A stretch of 64,000 nucleotides of DNA from Clostridia bacterium (GCA_017503325.1 JAFVTI010000035.1:62001-126000); one strand, 5' to 3'. Counted from the first letter of the stretch, positions 24,748 to 34,945 are shown. A program made the numbers and translations. Notes: generated by a model from the sequence alone, not told the origin.

Positions 24748-25809
24748 TTATTGTTTCTTGTTGTTCGGCTTTGTGTCCGCGTCGCGTGTCAGTCCACCCG
24801 CCACGTCACGGAACTGGCTGATGCCCGAGAGGTACTTGCCCGTACCCATGGCAACGCAGGAGATGGGATTCTTGGCAACCGTGGTCCTGATACCGGTCAC
24901 GCGCGTGATCAGCTTGTCAAGGCCGTAAAGCAAGCTGCCGCCGCCTGCCATATAAATGCCGTTTTTGAGGATGTCACCCAACAGATCCGGGGGCGTGCGC
25001 TCAATGATGGCGCAAACCGAATCCAGGATCGCTGTCACGGGCTCGATCATAGCCTCCATCATTTCCTTGGAGGAAAGCGTGATGACGCGAGGCATGCCGG
25101 TACCCAGATCACGACCCTTGACCTGCACGGTCTTGGCTTCGCCGTGGTCGTAGACCGCGCCGATCTGAATTTTGATGGCCTCAGCGGTGCGCTCTCCGAT
25201 CAGAAGATTATACTGACGGCGCACGTACTGCATGATGGCAAGGTCAAACTTGTCTCCCGCGATCTTGACCGACTCGGAGACCACGATACCGCCCATGGCA
25301 ACCACGGCAATATCGGTCGTGCCACCGCCGACGTCGATGATCATGTTACCGATGGGAGAATTGATATCCACGCCCGCGCCCATCAAAGCCGCCTTAGGCT
25401 CCTCGATCAGAAAGGTCTTGCGTGCGCCCGCCTCGGCAGCAGCGTCCAGCACGGCACGCTCCTCGACCTCGGTAATACCGGTAGGCACACCGATCATGAC
25501 ACGGGGACGGAACACGGTATTGCCGCAGGCGCGGCGAATAAAGTACTGGAGCATATGCAGCGTGACGTCATACTGACTGATCACGCCGTTTTTGAGGGGT
25601 CGCATGGTAGTGATATGGTCGGGGGTTCTGCCGATCATGGCAAGGGCCTCCTTACCAACCTTGACGACCTTGTCGGTGGTGGTATCCATAGCGACAACGC
25701 TGGGCTCGTTGAGCACGATGCCCTTGCCGTCGACGTGGACCAGCACGGTACAAGTACCCAGGTCGATACCGATATCGCGACTCAGATTCAGGTTCAATTT
25801 CTCAAGCAC
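24748..25809 (-). CDS. mreB: MreB/Mbl-type actin-like cell-shape protein
   Basis: A 353-aa actin homologue that polymerises under the membrane and guides elongasome peptidoglycan synthesis, so the cell is likely rod-shaped. Motifs: phosphate-1 IGIDLGTCTVLV, connect-1 NGVISQYDVTLHML, phosphate-2 IIDVGGGTTDIAVV and the adenosine site YMAGGGSLLYGLDKLI. The start is taken at GTG25809: GGAGG lies 8 nt upstream, while the ATG at 25839 falls almost on the predicted transcription start and has no leader for ribosome binding. The C-terminal tail (DADTKPNNKKQ) is polar. No mreC or mreD follows; pepD does, so this is more likely an Mbl/MreBH-type paralogue than the mreBCD-operon copy (inference). Confidence 0.92.
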   Translation of the reverse strand: MLEKLNLNLSRDIGIDLGTCTVLVHVDGKGIVLNEPSVVAMDTTTDKVVKVGKEALAMIGRTPDHITTMRPLKNGVISQYDVTLHMLQYFIRRACGNTVFRPRVMIGVPTGITEVEERAVLDAAAEAGARKTFLIEEPKAALMGAGVDINSPIGNMIIDVGGGTTDIAVVAMGGIVVSESVKIAGDKFDLAIMQYVRRQYNLLIGERTAEAIKIQIGAVYDHGEAKTVQVKGRDLGTGMPRVITLSSKEMMEAMIEPVTAILDSVCAIIERTPPDLLGDILKNGIYMAGGGSLLYGLDKLITRVTGIRTTVAKNPISCVAMGTGKYLSGISQFRDVAGGLTRDADTKPNNKKQ

Positions 25810-25847
25810 TTCTATGTCCTCCAAAGTGTATACAAACATCCAAGATA

Positions 25848-25876
25848 ATTATACTACAAGGAGGAAGGAAAGTCAA
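25848..25876 (-). promoter_or_regulatory. mreB-pepD promoter
   Basis: Minus strand TTGACT, 17-nt spacer, TATAAT. The predicted start is near 25841, which supports GTG25809 as the start codon. Confidence 0.8.
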
Positions 25877-25888
25877 GCCATACGGACC

Positions 25889-26035
25889 CCCAAGCGATGA
25901 AAAGTTTTCGCAGCGCGCCACCCCAACGGACCGCCCCCGCAGAATAAAAGTTTTCGCCCGCCTTTTTCAAAAGGCGGCGCAGGTCGAGGGCGCGAAGCCC
26001 TCGTCGCGCTCCGCAGAGCGCGAAACTCCTTTATC
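25889..26035 (-). repeat. multi-hairpin intergenic repeat, copy 4 (inverted)
   Basis: Read on the minus strand: CGCGCTCTGCGGAGCGCG, GAGGGCTTCGCGCCCTC, CCGCCTTTTGAAAAAGGCGG, then two GCGAAAACTTTT tail units about 48 bp apart. It forms an inverted pair with copy 5. Confidence 0.75.
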
Positions 26036-26131
26036 GTTCGAAAGCGCCCGAAAAAGGGTGAATTTTTCGTCGTAGACGAAAAAGAGGGAGAAAACCACAA
26101 GTGGGGTTTTCTCCCTGATTCTTATACATTG
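26036..26131. other. hairpin-rich DNA between the two repeat copies
   Basis: Holds TTTTTCGTC-GTA-GACGAAAAA (about 26061-26085) and GGGAGAAAACCACA facing TGGGGTTTTCTCCC (about 26087-26117). No gene is visible. Confidence 0.5.
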
Positions 26132-26335
26132 AGGCAATTCTCTCCGTTCTTTTTCTTGGCTATGTAGCCGCAAGAAAAAGAACCAAAAAGAACGGCGGTA
26201 GAAGTGTTTCGCGCCTGCGGGCGCGACCAAGGGCTCTGCCCTTGGAGCCCGCGACCTTTTTGAAAAAAGGTCGATCAAAAACTTTCATCCTGTGGGGTGA
26301 TCCGTTTGGGTGATGACGGGCGAAAACTTTCATGA
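26132..26335 (+). repeat. multi-hairpin intergenic repeat, copy 5
   Basis: GTTCTTTTTCTTGGCTATGT facing ACATAGCC-like AGCCGCAAGAAAAAGAACC, CGCGCCTGCGGGCGCG, CCAAGGGCTCTGCCCTTGG, GACCTTTTTGAAAAAAGGTC, then about 1.4 tail units (ACTTTCATCCTGTG, GTGATCCGTTTGGGTG). It ends 18 nt from the 3' end of cdd. Confidence 0.8.
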
Positions 26336-26353
26336 GGTTTGCTTGCGCGTCAC

Positions 26354-26764
26354 TTACTTCATAAAATCCGGCCCAAAGCCGTAAGGCAGCAGCTCGGACA
26401 GCGTGACCGCTTTGTATGCGTTGCCCTTATCGATCAGGTACACCTTGAACGCGTCCGGATTGCAAAACTCACGCAGCACCTGTCTGCACACGCCGCAGGG
26501 CGGGAAGCTGCCTTCAATCTCTTCTTTGTTTCCGCCGCAGACCGCGATGGCCTCGAATTCCTTCTCGCCCTCGCTGACCGCCTTGAAAACCGCCACGCGC
26601 TCTGCGCACACGGTGGGCGTATACGACGCATTTTCAATATTGCATCCCAAATACACCTTGCCGGATTTTGCCAGCAGCGCAGCACCCACGCGGTAGCCCG
26701 AATAGGGCGCGTAGGCCGATTTTCTTGCTTCAATTGCCATTTCTATCAGCTTTTCGGGTGTCAT
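26354..26764 (-). CDS. cdd: cytidine deaminase
   Basis: 136 aa; the small tetrameric zinc enzyme that converts cytidine and deoxycytidine to uridine forms for salvage. Seen: SAYAPYSGYRVGAALL (substrate loop), GCNIENASYTPTVCAERVAVFKA (Cys zinc ligand and catalytic Glu in the CAE motif) and PPCGVCRQVLREF (second and third Cys ligands). The length is canonical. It is last in the HD-deoD-deoB-cdd operon, starting 1 nt past the deoB stop. RBS AGGAGG lies inside the deoB end. The operon's enzymes together recycle ribo- and deoxyribonucleosides to bases and pentose-5-phosphate. Confidence 0.96.
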   Translation of the reverse strand: MTPEKLIEMAIEARKSAYAPYSGYRVGAALLAKSGKVYLGCNIENASYTPTVCAERVAVFKAVSEGEKEFEAIAVCGGNKEEIEGSFPPCGVCRQVLREFCNPDAFKVYLIDKGNAYKAVTLSELLPYGFGPDFMK

Positions 26765-26765
26765 A

Positions 26766-27920
26766 TTAACCTCCTAAAACCTGACCGCTCATGTTTTGCA
26801 CGCCAAACTCGGCAGCAACCGTTGCAGCCACGGCATCAAATCCGTAAACCGTACCAAAATCGCGGCTCTTCATGCCCTTTTTGTACATCAGCAGCGGCAC
26901 GTATTCTCTTGTATGGTCGGTGGTCTTGGCATATCCCGGGTCGCAGCCGTGGTCGGCCGTGATCATGAGCAGGTCGTCCTCTCTCATGCCGGGGATAAAG
27001 GTATTCAGAAATTCGTCAAATGCGCTGAGCGCCTTGGCGTATCCCACCGCGTCGCGGCGGTGGCCGTACACCATATCAAAATCCACCAGATTCACAAAGC
27101 AAAGGCCCTCAAAGTCCTTGCCCTGCAGCTCCAGCGCCTTTTGCATGCCTGCGCCGTTATTCGGCGTATAATACGACTCGGTAATGCCGCTGCCCGCAAA
27201 AATATCCTTGATCTTGCCGACCGCCAGCACGTCGTAACCCGCGTCCTTCATGCGATCCAGCAGCGTGGGCTTGGGGGGCACGAGCGAATAGTCGTGTCTG
27301 CCGCTTGAGCGCACGTAGTTCGGATACTCCCCTTCAAACGGGCGCGCGATCACGCGGCCGACGCCGTGCTTGCCCACAAGCAAACTTCTTGCGATCTCGC
27401 AGTATTCGTAAAGCTGCGAAAGGGGCACGATGCTCTGATGCGCCGCGATCTGGAACACGCTGTCCGCCGAGGTATAGACGATCAGATCCCCCGTGGCAAG
27501 ATGCTCCCTGCCATAGTCGCGGATGACGTCGGTGCCCGAGTAGGGCTGATTGCACAGCACTCCCCTGCCGGTCTTGGCACGGAAAGGCGCGAGCAATTCC
27601 TCGGGAAAGCCCTCGGGATAGGTGGGTAAGGGGCTTTCGGACACAAGACCCGTCAGCTCCCAATGGCCGATGGTGGTGTCCTTGCCTGCCGATTTTTCGC
27701 GCAGCCTTGCATACGAGCCGATGGGTGCGTCCACACCGGGCAGGCACTCCACACCCTCGATATTGCCAAGACCAAGCGCAAGCATATTGGGAACGTGCAA
27801 AGCATCGGTCTTACACACAGTGCCCAGCGTGTTGACGCCCTCGTCACCAAACGCAGGGCTGTCCGGACACTGGCCGATCCCGAAGCTGTCCAGCACGATC
27901 AGAAATACTCTCTTGCTCAT
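26766..27920 (-). CDS. deoB: phosphopentomutase
   Basis: 384 aa; interconverts (deoxy)ribose-1-phosphate and -5-phosphate with two Mn2+, linking nucleoside phosphorolysis to central metabolism. Alkaline-phosphatase superfamily motifs: RVFLIVLDSFGIGQCPD (metal Asp), SAGKDTTIGHWEL (the phosphorylated Thr region), YTSADSVFQIAAHQ, FVNLVDFDMVYGHRRD, LLMITADHGCDP and TDHTREYVPLL (metal His/Asp). MSKRVF is chosen: its ATG overlaps the deoD stop by 4 nt (ATGA), and the longer frame upstream is deoD sequence read out of frame. Third gene of the operon. Confidence 0.96.
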   Translation of the reverse strand: MSKRVFLIVLDSFGIGQCPDSPAFGDEGVNTLGTVCKTDALHVPNMLALGLGNIEGVECLPGVDAPIGSYARLREKSAGKDTTIGHWELTGLVSESPLPTYPEGFPEELLAPFRAKTGRGVLCNQPYSGTDVIRDYGREHLATGDLIVYTSADSVFQIAAHQSIVPLSQLYEYCEIARSLLVGKHGVGRVIARPFEGEYPNYVRSSGRHDYSLVPPKPTLLDRMKDAGYDVLAVGKIKDIFAGSGITESYYTPNNGAGMQKALELQGKDFEGLCFVNLVDFDMVYGHRRDAVGYAKALSAFDEFLNTFIPGMREDDLLMITADHGCDPGYAKTTDHTREYVPLLMYKKGMKSRDFGTVYGFDAVAATVAAEFGVQNMSGQVLGG

Positions 27921-28651
27921 TTTTTCGCCATCTCCACAGCGGTATCCAGCGCGATCTCCATCATCTGCGTAAAGGTGTTCTGTCGCTCCTCTGCGGTGGT
28001 GACCTCGTGCGTCACAAGGCTGTCCGAGATGGTGCAGATGCACAGTCCGCGCTTGCCTGCGCGCGCTGCGTTCATATAAAGCGCGGCGGCCTCCATTTCC
28101 ACGGCCATCACGCCCATCTTTGCCCACTTCATGGTATCGGTGGGGTCGTCGTTATAGAACATATCCGAGGACAGAATATTGCCCACGTGATAATTCACGC
28201 CCTGCTTTTGCGCCTGCTCGATGGCGGTGGACAGCAGCGTATAGTCTGCGATAGGGGCAATATTGCCGGGCAGATGATACTGCGCCGCAAAGCCGCCCTG
28301 GAAGCACGCGCCCTGGCCAAACACCACGTCACGCACGTGGATATGCGGCTGCAGAGAGCCTGCAGAGCCGACGCGGATAATGTTATCCACGTCAAAGAAA
28401 TTGAACAGCTCGTAAGAATAGATGCCAATGGCAGGCATACCCATGCCGCTTGCCATGACCGATACGGGCGTACCCTTATACGTACCGGTATAGCCGTGCA
28501 CGCCGCGCACGTCGTTGACCAGTACGGGGTTTTCCAGGAAGGTCTTTGCGATAAATTCGCTTCTCTTGGGGTCGCCGGGCATCAGCACGGTCTTTGCAAA
28601 GTCCTCGGGCTTTGCATTTATATGAGGGGTCGGATAAGGCTTGTTAGACAT
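27917..28651 (-). CDS. deoD: purine-nucleoside phosphorylase, DeoD type
   Basis: 244 aa; the hexameric enzyme that phosphorolyses purine (deoxy)nucleosides to base and pentose-1-phosphate. Motifs: TPHINAKPEDFAKTVLMPGDPKRSEFIA cut here as PGDPKR (phosphate site), IRVGSAGSLQ, VMAVEMEAAALY (ribose site) and CTISDSLVTHE (catalytic Asp). The start MSNKPYPTPHI has AAGGAG 8 nt upstream; a longer upstream frame lacks this. It overlaps deoB by 4 nt and follows the HD gene by 29 nt, placing it second in the salvage operon. Confidence 0.96.
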   Translation of the reverse strand: MSNKPYPTPHINAKPEDFAKTVLMPGDPKRSEFIAKTFLENPVLVNDVRGVHGYTGTYKGTPVSVMASGMGMPAIGIYSYELFNFFDVDNIIRVGSAGSLQPHIHVRDVVFGQGACFQGGFAAQYHLPGNIAPIADYTLLSTAIEQAQKQGVNYHVGNILSSDMFYNDDPTDTMKWAKMGVMAVEMEAAALYMNAARAGKRGLCICTISDSLVTHEVTTAEERQNTFTQMMEIALDTAVEMAKK

Positions 28652-28680
28652 AATCTCGTCTCCTTTATATTTCATATTTT

Positions 28681-29283
28681 TTATTTCTTTTCGGGGCTGC
28701 CCTCCATGAAGTACGCAGCCTCCATGTCGGCCATGCAAAGGGCGTATGCAAGCGGGAACATTTCAAGTGCTTTGCCTACGTTACCGGGGTCCTCGGTGCC
28801 CGAAAAGCCCATGTGATAACGAATGGCAAACGCCTCGTCGCGGGTCAGCTTCATGTAGCCGGATACGATGTAGACCGACTTTTCGCCATGACCGTAAGGC
28901 AAATTGTCCTCAATGGTATAGTATGGCACGCTCTCCCACTTGCCAAACTCGTTTTTGACATTGCGGAACGAGGTCTTATAGAAATTGACCTTGCAGACGT
29001 CGTGCAAAAGTGCCGCAATGGCAATGCTCTCCTCCGAGTAGGAAATGCCGTACAGATCTTTCATACGCGGGCGGTTGAGAATATCGTGCAGGCATTCGTA
29101 GACGTTGAGGCTGTGACGCAACAGTCCGCCTTCAAAGTTGCCGTGATATCGCGTGCTTGCGGGAGCTGTGAAAAAGTCGCTTGCGTCCGAGTCAAGAAAC
29201 GCCAGCAGCTTGTCCGCGCCCTCGCGCTTGATGTATTTGTTATAGATCTCCAAAAATCTCTGTTTATCCTCGTGCAGTTGCAT
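28681..29283 (-). CDS. HD-domain hydrolase leading the nucleoside-salvage operon
   Basis: A 200-aa cytoplasmic protein with an HD metal-phosphohydrolase core: FEGGLLRHSLNVYE (first His), ALLHDVCKVNFYK (the HD pair) and, further on, YALCMADMEAAY (final Asp). HD enzymes hydrolyse phosphates from nucleotides, cyclic nucleotides or (p)ppGpp. The specific substrate is not evident, but its position ahead of deoD-deoB-cdd suggests a nucleotide or nucleoside monophosphate, feeding nucleosides to the enzymes behind it (inference). ATG29283 has TTGGAGGT 7 nt upstream. Promoter at 29316-29344. Confidence 0.8.
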   Translation of the reverse strand: MQLHEDKQRFLEIYNKYIKREGADKLLAFLDSDASDFFTAPASTRYHGNFEGGLLRHSLNVYECLHDILNRPRMKDLYGISYSEESIAIAALLHDVCKVNFYKTSFRNVKNEFGKWESVPYYTIEDNLPYGHGEKSVYIVSGYMKLTRDEAFAIRYHMGFSGTEDPGNVGKALEMFPLAYALCMADMEAAYFMEGSPEKK

Positions 29284-29315
29284 TTCGCACCTCCAAAGCA
29301 TTGTATTCCATATTC

Positions 29316-29344
29316 ATTTTACCATGTTTTTGCAAAATTGTAAA
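29316..29344 (-). promoter_or_regulatory. promoter of the HD-deoD-deoB-cdd operon
   Basis: Minus strand TTTACA, 17-nt spacer, TAAAAT. The leader is about 25 nt, and no operator palindrome is obvious. Confidence 0.75.
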
Positions 29345-29363
29345 GAGGATTTACGCGATCGGA

Positions 29364-29390
29364 CAAAAAAACCCGCCGAAGCGGGTTTTT
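29364..29390 (-). terminator. intrinsic terminator of the XRE-TPR regulator gene
   Basis: AAACCCGC/GCGGGTTT with a tetraloop, then TTTTGTCC on the minus strand. It starts 12 nt past the stop and insulates the salvage operon. Confidence 0.85.
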
Positions 29391-29401
29391 GAGTAATTTT
29401 T

Positions 29402-30556
29402 TCATTCACCTTTTTCAAAAGCTTGTGCTGCAGCAAACAATACCTTAAACCGTTCGGTGTCGCGAATCGGATCAAAGAGCTTCCATGAAAGCGTGGGCAG
29501 CAGCAAATTGGTTCTGTCATAAACATTCGCGGTATAACGGAATTCCAGGTCAGGCAAAAATGGCAAGGAGCTTTTTGTTACCACATTATAATTTTTCACA
29601 ACAAAGCGTTGGTGAGCAATCATTTTTTCCAGCCATTCCATGGCTTCATCATATCGCCCGAGACGCATACACATCTCGGCACAATCCTCATAGTTTACAT
29701 TCAGACAAAACGGCAGCTCTTCTTGCACTTCCCCCATCATACAGTCATAAAAATCACAGTATAGCTTGAAGCAGGAATATGCCTGTTCATACTTTGCATC
29801 AGATCTCCACGAATACCCCAGCATTGCCAACTGATGATGCAGATAATCCAATGCCTTATTGATATTGTTTCCATACTGTTTTCTGCTTTGCTCTTTTTTA
29901 CCCAAACAATCGTACACGTCTGCCAACCAGGCACCGCCCTCTTCATACTGATTAAAGACGTCAATTTTTCTTGCATGCTCTTCGGCCTTTTCAAAATTTC
30001 GCATTCTCCTGTATAGCACTGTCAGCCATTTATTAGCAGCGTTCAAGTAACGGCTGTCAGTACAGTGCGCAAGTATCACATTGGCCTGACGAATACATTC
30101 ATTTTCCCAAAATTGACGCTCAGCTTTTTTACCTTCCGCATCCGGATCCCAATAATACTGATCCACTAAACAGCAGATATTTCCGATTGAATAAGCCAAA
30201 AGCTCATAGTTGTTGGGGTAGATTTTCAAGACAGCAAGCACGTCCTCACAGCACTCTCTTCGATTTTCAAGAACGTTGAGATTTTTCGGCGGATTGCACA
30301 GTCTATCCTCTGCTTTGGCCATACACTCGTCAATTTCCTTTTGACAATCGGTATCCTCCTTACCAAATAATACGTCAGTGGACACGCCAAAAACATTGGC
30401 TAAGGGCACGATTTGGGAAATATCCGGCATACCCGTATTGTTTTCCCAACGACTGACCGCTTGATACGTAATATTCAGTTGTTCGGCAAGCTCTTCCTGC
30501 GTCAATCCGCGCTCCTTACGCAAACTGCGGATAATTTGCCCCATTGATTTGCTCAT
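29402..30556 (-). CDS. XRE-family regulator with helical-repeat C-terminus
   Basis: 384 aa. The N-terminal helix-turn-helix (~7-62: IIRSLRKERGLTQEELAEQL, then NITYQAVSRWENNTGMPDIS) binds DNA. The remaining ~310 aa are alpha-helical with spaced Tyr/Ala/Leu/Trp pairs (YLNAANKWLTVLYRRMRNFEKAEEHARK, seen as paired helices) resembling TPR repeats, as in peptide- or metabolite-sensing Firmicute regulators. The Cys count is high, with ten or more (e.g. NICCLV, CVYDCL-like stretches), suggesting a redox- or metal-sensitive protein, though no ordered metal motif is seen. AAAGGAG precedes the ATG and a promoter lies at 30598-30626. Its DNA is AT-rich compared with its neighbours. Target genes are unknown. 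Confidence 0.8.
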   Translation of the reverse strand: MSKSMGQIIRSLRKERGLTQEELAEQLNITYQAVSRWENNTGMPDISQIVPLANVFGVSTDVLFGKEDTDCQKEIDECMAKAEDRLCNPPKNLNVLENRRECCEDVLAVLKIYPNNYELLAYSIGNICCLVDQYYWDPDAEGKKAERQFWENECIRQANVILAHCTDSRYLNAANKWLTVLYRRMRNFEKAEEHARKIDVFNQYEEGGAWLADVYDCLGKKEQSRKQYGNNINKALDYLHHQLAMLGYSWRSDAKYEQAYSCFKLYCDFYDCMMGEVQEELPFCLNVNYEDCAEMCMRLGRYDEAMEWLEKMIAHQRFVVKNYNVVTKSSLPFLPDLEFRYTANVYDRTNLLLPTLSWKLFDPIRDTERFKVLFAAAQAFEKGE

Positions 30557-30597
30557 GATTTATCTCCTTTGGATAGAATTCCGGTACCGTTGTTCTC

Positions 30598-30626
30598 ATT
30601 ATAGCAGATAACTTCCTTCTTGTAAA
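30598..30626 (-). promoter_or_regulatory. promoter of the XRE-TPR regulator gene
   Basis: Minus strand TTTACA, 17-nt spacer with TGC, TATAAT, about 40 nt before the start codon. Confidence 0.75.
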
Positions 30627-30695
30627 GCGATGTAAATATGAGCGTTTCTCAAGTATGCATTGAGTTAACAAACACAAAAAAACATAAGATGTAAA

Positions 30696-30955
30696 AGAGC
30701 ATCCGTACGGTGAACCTCATCCACCGCAACCGCGTCGCTGTTTCGCTCTGCGAAATACGCTCCGCTGCGGTCCCCCTTCCCCAGCGGGGAAGGCTCATCA
30801 TAGCAGCCTTTCACGGATAACCGGATAAGACGGATGCACACAAAAGCCCTCTCCGCCGGAGAGGGGGGACCGCAGCGGAGCGAAATTTCAAAGCAAATTG
30901 CTTTGAAATGAGAGAAGCGATTGTGGTGGGTGAGATTCATCCTACGGACGCTCCT
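30696..30955. repeat. 260-bp MITE-like element with long terminal inverted repeats
   Basis: The ends are imperfect complements over about 38 bp: left AGAGCATCCGTACGGTGAAC and its continuation, right GTGGGTGAGATTCATCCTAC and GGACGCTCCT. Inside, GCTCCGCTGCGGTCCCCC (30760-30777) faces its complement (30866-30884), with two further hairpins (CCTTCCCCAGCGGGGAAGG and CCCTCTCCGCCGGAGAGGG). No ORF. It is the non-autonomous, foldback type of repeat. Confidence 0.75.
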
Positions 30956-30973
30956 TCACATCACCCAAAACGC

Positions 30974-31012
30974 ACCCGCTTTGCGGCAGGAGCAAGCCCC
31001 TGCCCTACGTAG
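30974..31012. repeat. half-copy of a GC-rich intergenic repeat
   Basis: GCGGCAGGAGCAAGCCCCTG and CCCTACGTAG resemble one arm of the inverted repeat at 32633-32704. Confidence 0.5.
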
Positions 31013-31014
31013 AC

Positions 31015-31046
31015 AAAAAACGCACCCGCTGTAGAGCAGGTGCGTT
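31015..31046 (-). terminator. intrinsic terminator of the MATE gene
   Basis: On the minus strand ACGCACCTGCT, loop, AGCGGGTGCGT, then TTTTTTGTC, 11 nt past the stop. Confidence 0.8.
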
Positions 31047-31057
31047 CATTTTTCGAT

Positions 31058-32518
31058 TTATGCCTGCACGGCAGCCTCTTGCAAAGAAGCATTGGCCGCC
31101 TCTTCCCTTTTGAGCTTGCGCACGCGGTAGGTCCAGGTGACGATACAGCAGATCAGATGCACGCCCGCGGTCAGGATCCAGGAGATGGGATACGAGATAT
31201 ACAGCGTTTGGATCGGCTCGGGGAATCCGGGGCAAAGCAAAATGATCCATACGATACGGAACACGCAAGAGCCGATCAGCGAGACCATCATGGGCAAGAA
31301 CGATTTACCCATGCCGCGCATGATACCGCTGAACACGTCCATAATGCCGCAAAGGAAGTAGGTCATAGCAATAATCTGCAAGCGTCGGATACCCGCATCA
31401 TGTACCAGCTCTTGACCGGGACGGTAAATATTCAGCAAGGACTTTCCGATTCCAAACTCTGCAACTCCGATCGGGATACCCATGCCCAAGCCGATGATGG
31501 TAACCAGCCCCAAGCAGATCAGGCTGGCGCGCAGCACGCGGTCGTATTTTTTCGCGCCCGTATTCTGCCCGATAAAGGTCAGCGCAGCATGATAGCATGC
31601 GTTCATGGAGATATAGATAAATCCTTCAATATTGCCTGCGGTGGTATTGCCTGCCATGACTTCGGTAGGATACGTATTCACGGTACTTTGAATCAGTACA
31701 TTAGACAAGGAGAAGAACGTGCCCTGCAGACCCGCGGGGATGCCGATGCGCAGCATCTTTTTCAGCGAATCCTTGTCCACGGCAAGCTTTTTGAAATCAA
31801 GATGGCAGTCGTCGTCCAGCTTAGCCATATGATAAAGCACCATGCCCATGGCAATGTACTGCGAAACGGCGGTTGCGATACCGACACCGATCGCCCCCAT
31901 ATGGAACACGCACACAAAGATCAGATTGAGGAATACGTTGGCAAGACCCGAAAGCGTCAGGAAGATCAAGGGATTCTTGGAGTCGCCCTTGGAGCGCAGG
32001 ATGCTTGCCGCGTGGTTATACACCATGGACGCGGGAATGCCCACGAAATACGCGCTCATATAAGGCGCAGCCTCTGCCAGCACGTCATCGTTGGTGCCCA
32101 TCAGCACAAGCAAGGGCTTTGCCATAAAGAAGCCGAAAATGCCCACGGCAATTCCCGTAAAGACCGAGGTCAGAATGGCAGTATGTACCACCTTTTGCAC
32201 GCCGTCACGGTCACCTGCACCAATTCTCTGTGCAACCACGACACCCGCGCCGACCGACAGACCCATGAAAAGGTTGACGATCAGATTGATCAGCGCACCG
32301 CACGCGCCAACCGCCGCCACGGCCGCATCCGCATTATCCGCCCAGTTACCCACGACCACCATATCGGCTGCGTTATACAGCAGCTGAATGATGCCCGTAA
32401 ACATGACAGGCAGCATAAACAGGATGATATTGCCGAGCATTGGTCCCTCGGTGTAATCCTTTTTCTTTTCATGACCGTAAACACGGAAATTTCTCATTCT
32501 TCCGCCCGATTTCAGCAT
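31058..32518 (-). CDS. MATE-family multidrug/organic-cation exporter
   Basis: A 486-aa polytopic membrane protein with about 12 transmembrane segments in two homologous halves. Each half opens with a MATE signature: PMLGNIILFMLPVMFTGIIQ, YNAADMVVVGNW and GLSVGAGVVVAQRIGA in the first; AGLQGTFFSLSNVLIQSTVN and IGQNTGAKKYDRV in the second. It is of the DinF/NorM-like branch common in Clostridia, using a sodium or proton gradient to expel organic cations or unknown solutes. ATG32518 has AAGGAG 8 nt upstream; the in-frame GTG at 32527 abuts that site and is rejected. Promoter at 32567-32595, terminator directly behind. Substrate unknown. Confidence 0.92.
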   Translation of the reverse strand: MLKSGGRMRNFRVYGHEKKKDYTEGPMLGNIILFMLPVMFTGIIQLLYNAADMVVVGNWADNADAAVAAVGACGALINLIVNLFMGLSVGAGVVVAQRIGAGDRDGVQKVVHTAILTSVFTGIAVGIFGFFMAKPLLVLMGTNDDVLAEAAPYMSAYFVGIPASMVYNHAASILRSKGDSKNPLIFLTLSGLANVFLNLIFVCVFHMGAIGVGIATAVSQYIAMGMVLYHMAKLDDDCHLDFKKLAVDKDSLKKMLRIGIPAGLQGTFFSLSNVLIQSTVNTYPTEVMAGNTTAGNIEGFIYISMNACYHAALTFIGQNTGAKKYDRVLRASLICLGLVTIIGLGMGIPIGVAEFGIGKSLLNIYRPGQELVHDAGIRRLQIIAMTYFLCGIMDVFSGIMRGMGKSFLPMMVSLIGSCVFRIVWIILLCPGFPEPIQTLYISYPISWILTAGVHLICCIVTWTYRVRKLKREEAANASLQEAAVQA

Positions 32519-32566
32519 TTTTCTCACTCCTTTGACAGCACTCTACGAAAATCACATACAAAGGAT

Positions 32567-32595
32567 ATTATATTACATTTCGGGCAAAGAGTCAA
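32567..32595 (-). promoter_or_regulatory. MATE gene promoter
   Basis: Minus strand TTGACT, 17-nt spacer, TATAAT, about 50 nt before the start codon. Confidence 0.8.
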
Positions 32596-32632
32596 GAGAT
32601 AAGGGAGAGAAAATGCGAAAAGCAAAACACGT

Positions 32633-32704
32633 AGGGCGGGGGCTTGCTCCCGCCACGCTCAGGATGTCTCTTGAGAGAACGCGGCGGGAGCAAGCCCCCG
32701 CCCT
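32633..32704. repeat. perfect 22-bp inverted repeat between MATE and ligA
   Basis: Arms 32633-32654 and 32683-32704 (core GGGCTTGCTCCCGCC) pair exactly around 28 nt. A run of near-identical heptamers TCCGCAC/TCCGCAT follows at 32711-32732, just upstream of the ligA promoter. Confidence 0.75.
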
Positions 32705-32748
32705 TCGTATTCCGCACTCCGCATTCCGCATTTTCTTGTCCGTTTCCG

Positions 32749-32777
32749 TTGACATCACACAATAATTTTGGTATAAT
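32749..32777 (+). promoter_or_regulatory. ligA promoter (full consensus)
   Basis: TTGACA, 17-nt spacer, TATAAT. The start codon is at 32812. Confidence 0.85.
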
Positions 32778-32796
32778 AATTATGTATGTATTTTGA

Positions 32797-34809
<2,013 letters not shown>

Positions 34810-34842
34810 TACCGAACGATTAGATTGCGTGAAACACTATCC

Positions 34843-34945
34843 GTAGGGGGCGACGTCCTCGACGCCCCGTCCTACTTTAACTAACTTTTTACAACTTTCA
34901 TATTTATTCGTACCTGCCCGGGGCGTCGAGGACGTCGCCCCCTAC
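34843..34945. repeat. perfect 27-bp inverted repeat between ligA and amidase gene
   Basis: Arms 34843-34869 and 34919-34945 (core GGCGACGTCCTCGACGCCCC) are exact complements with a 49-nt AT-rich spacer, between convergent genes. It could fold into a large hairpin in either transcript. It is related in style to the hairpin at 46196-46225. Confidence 0.75.
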
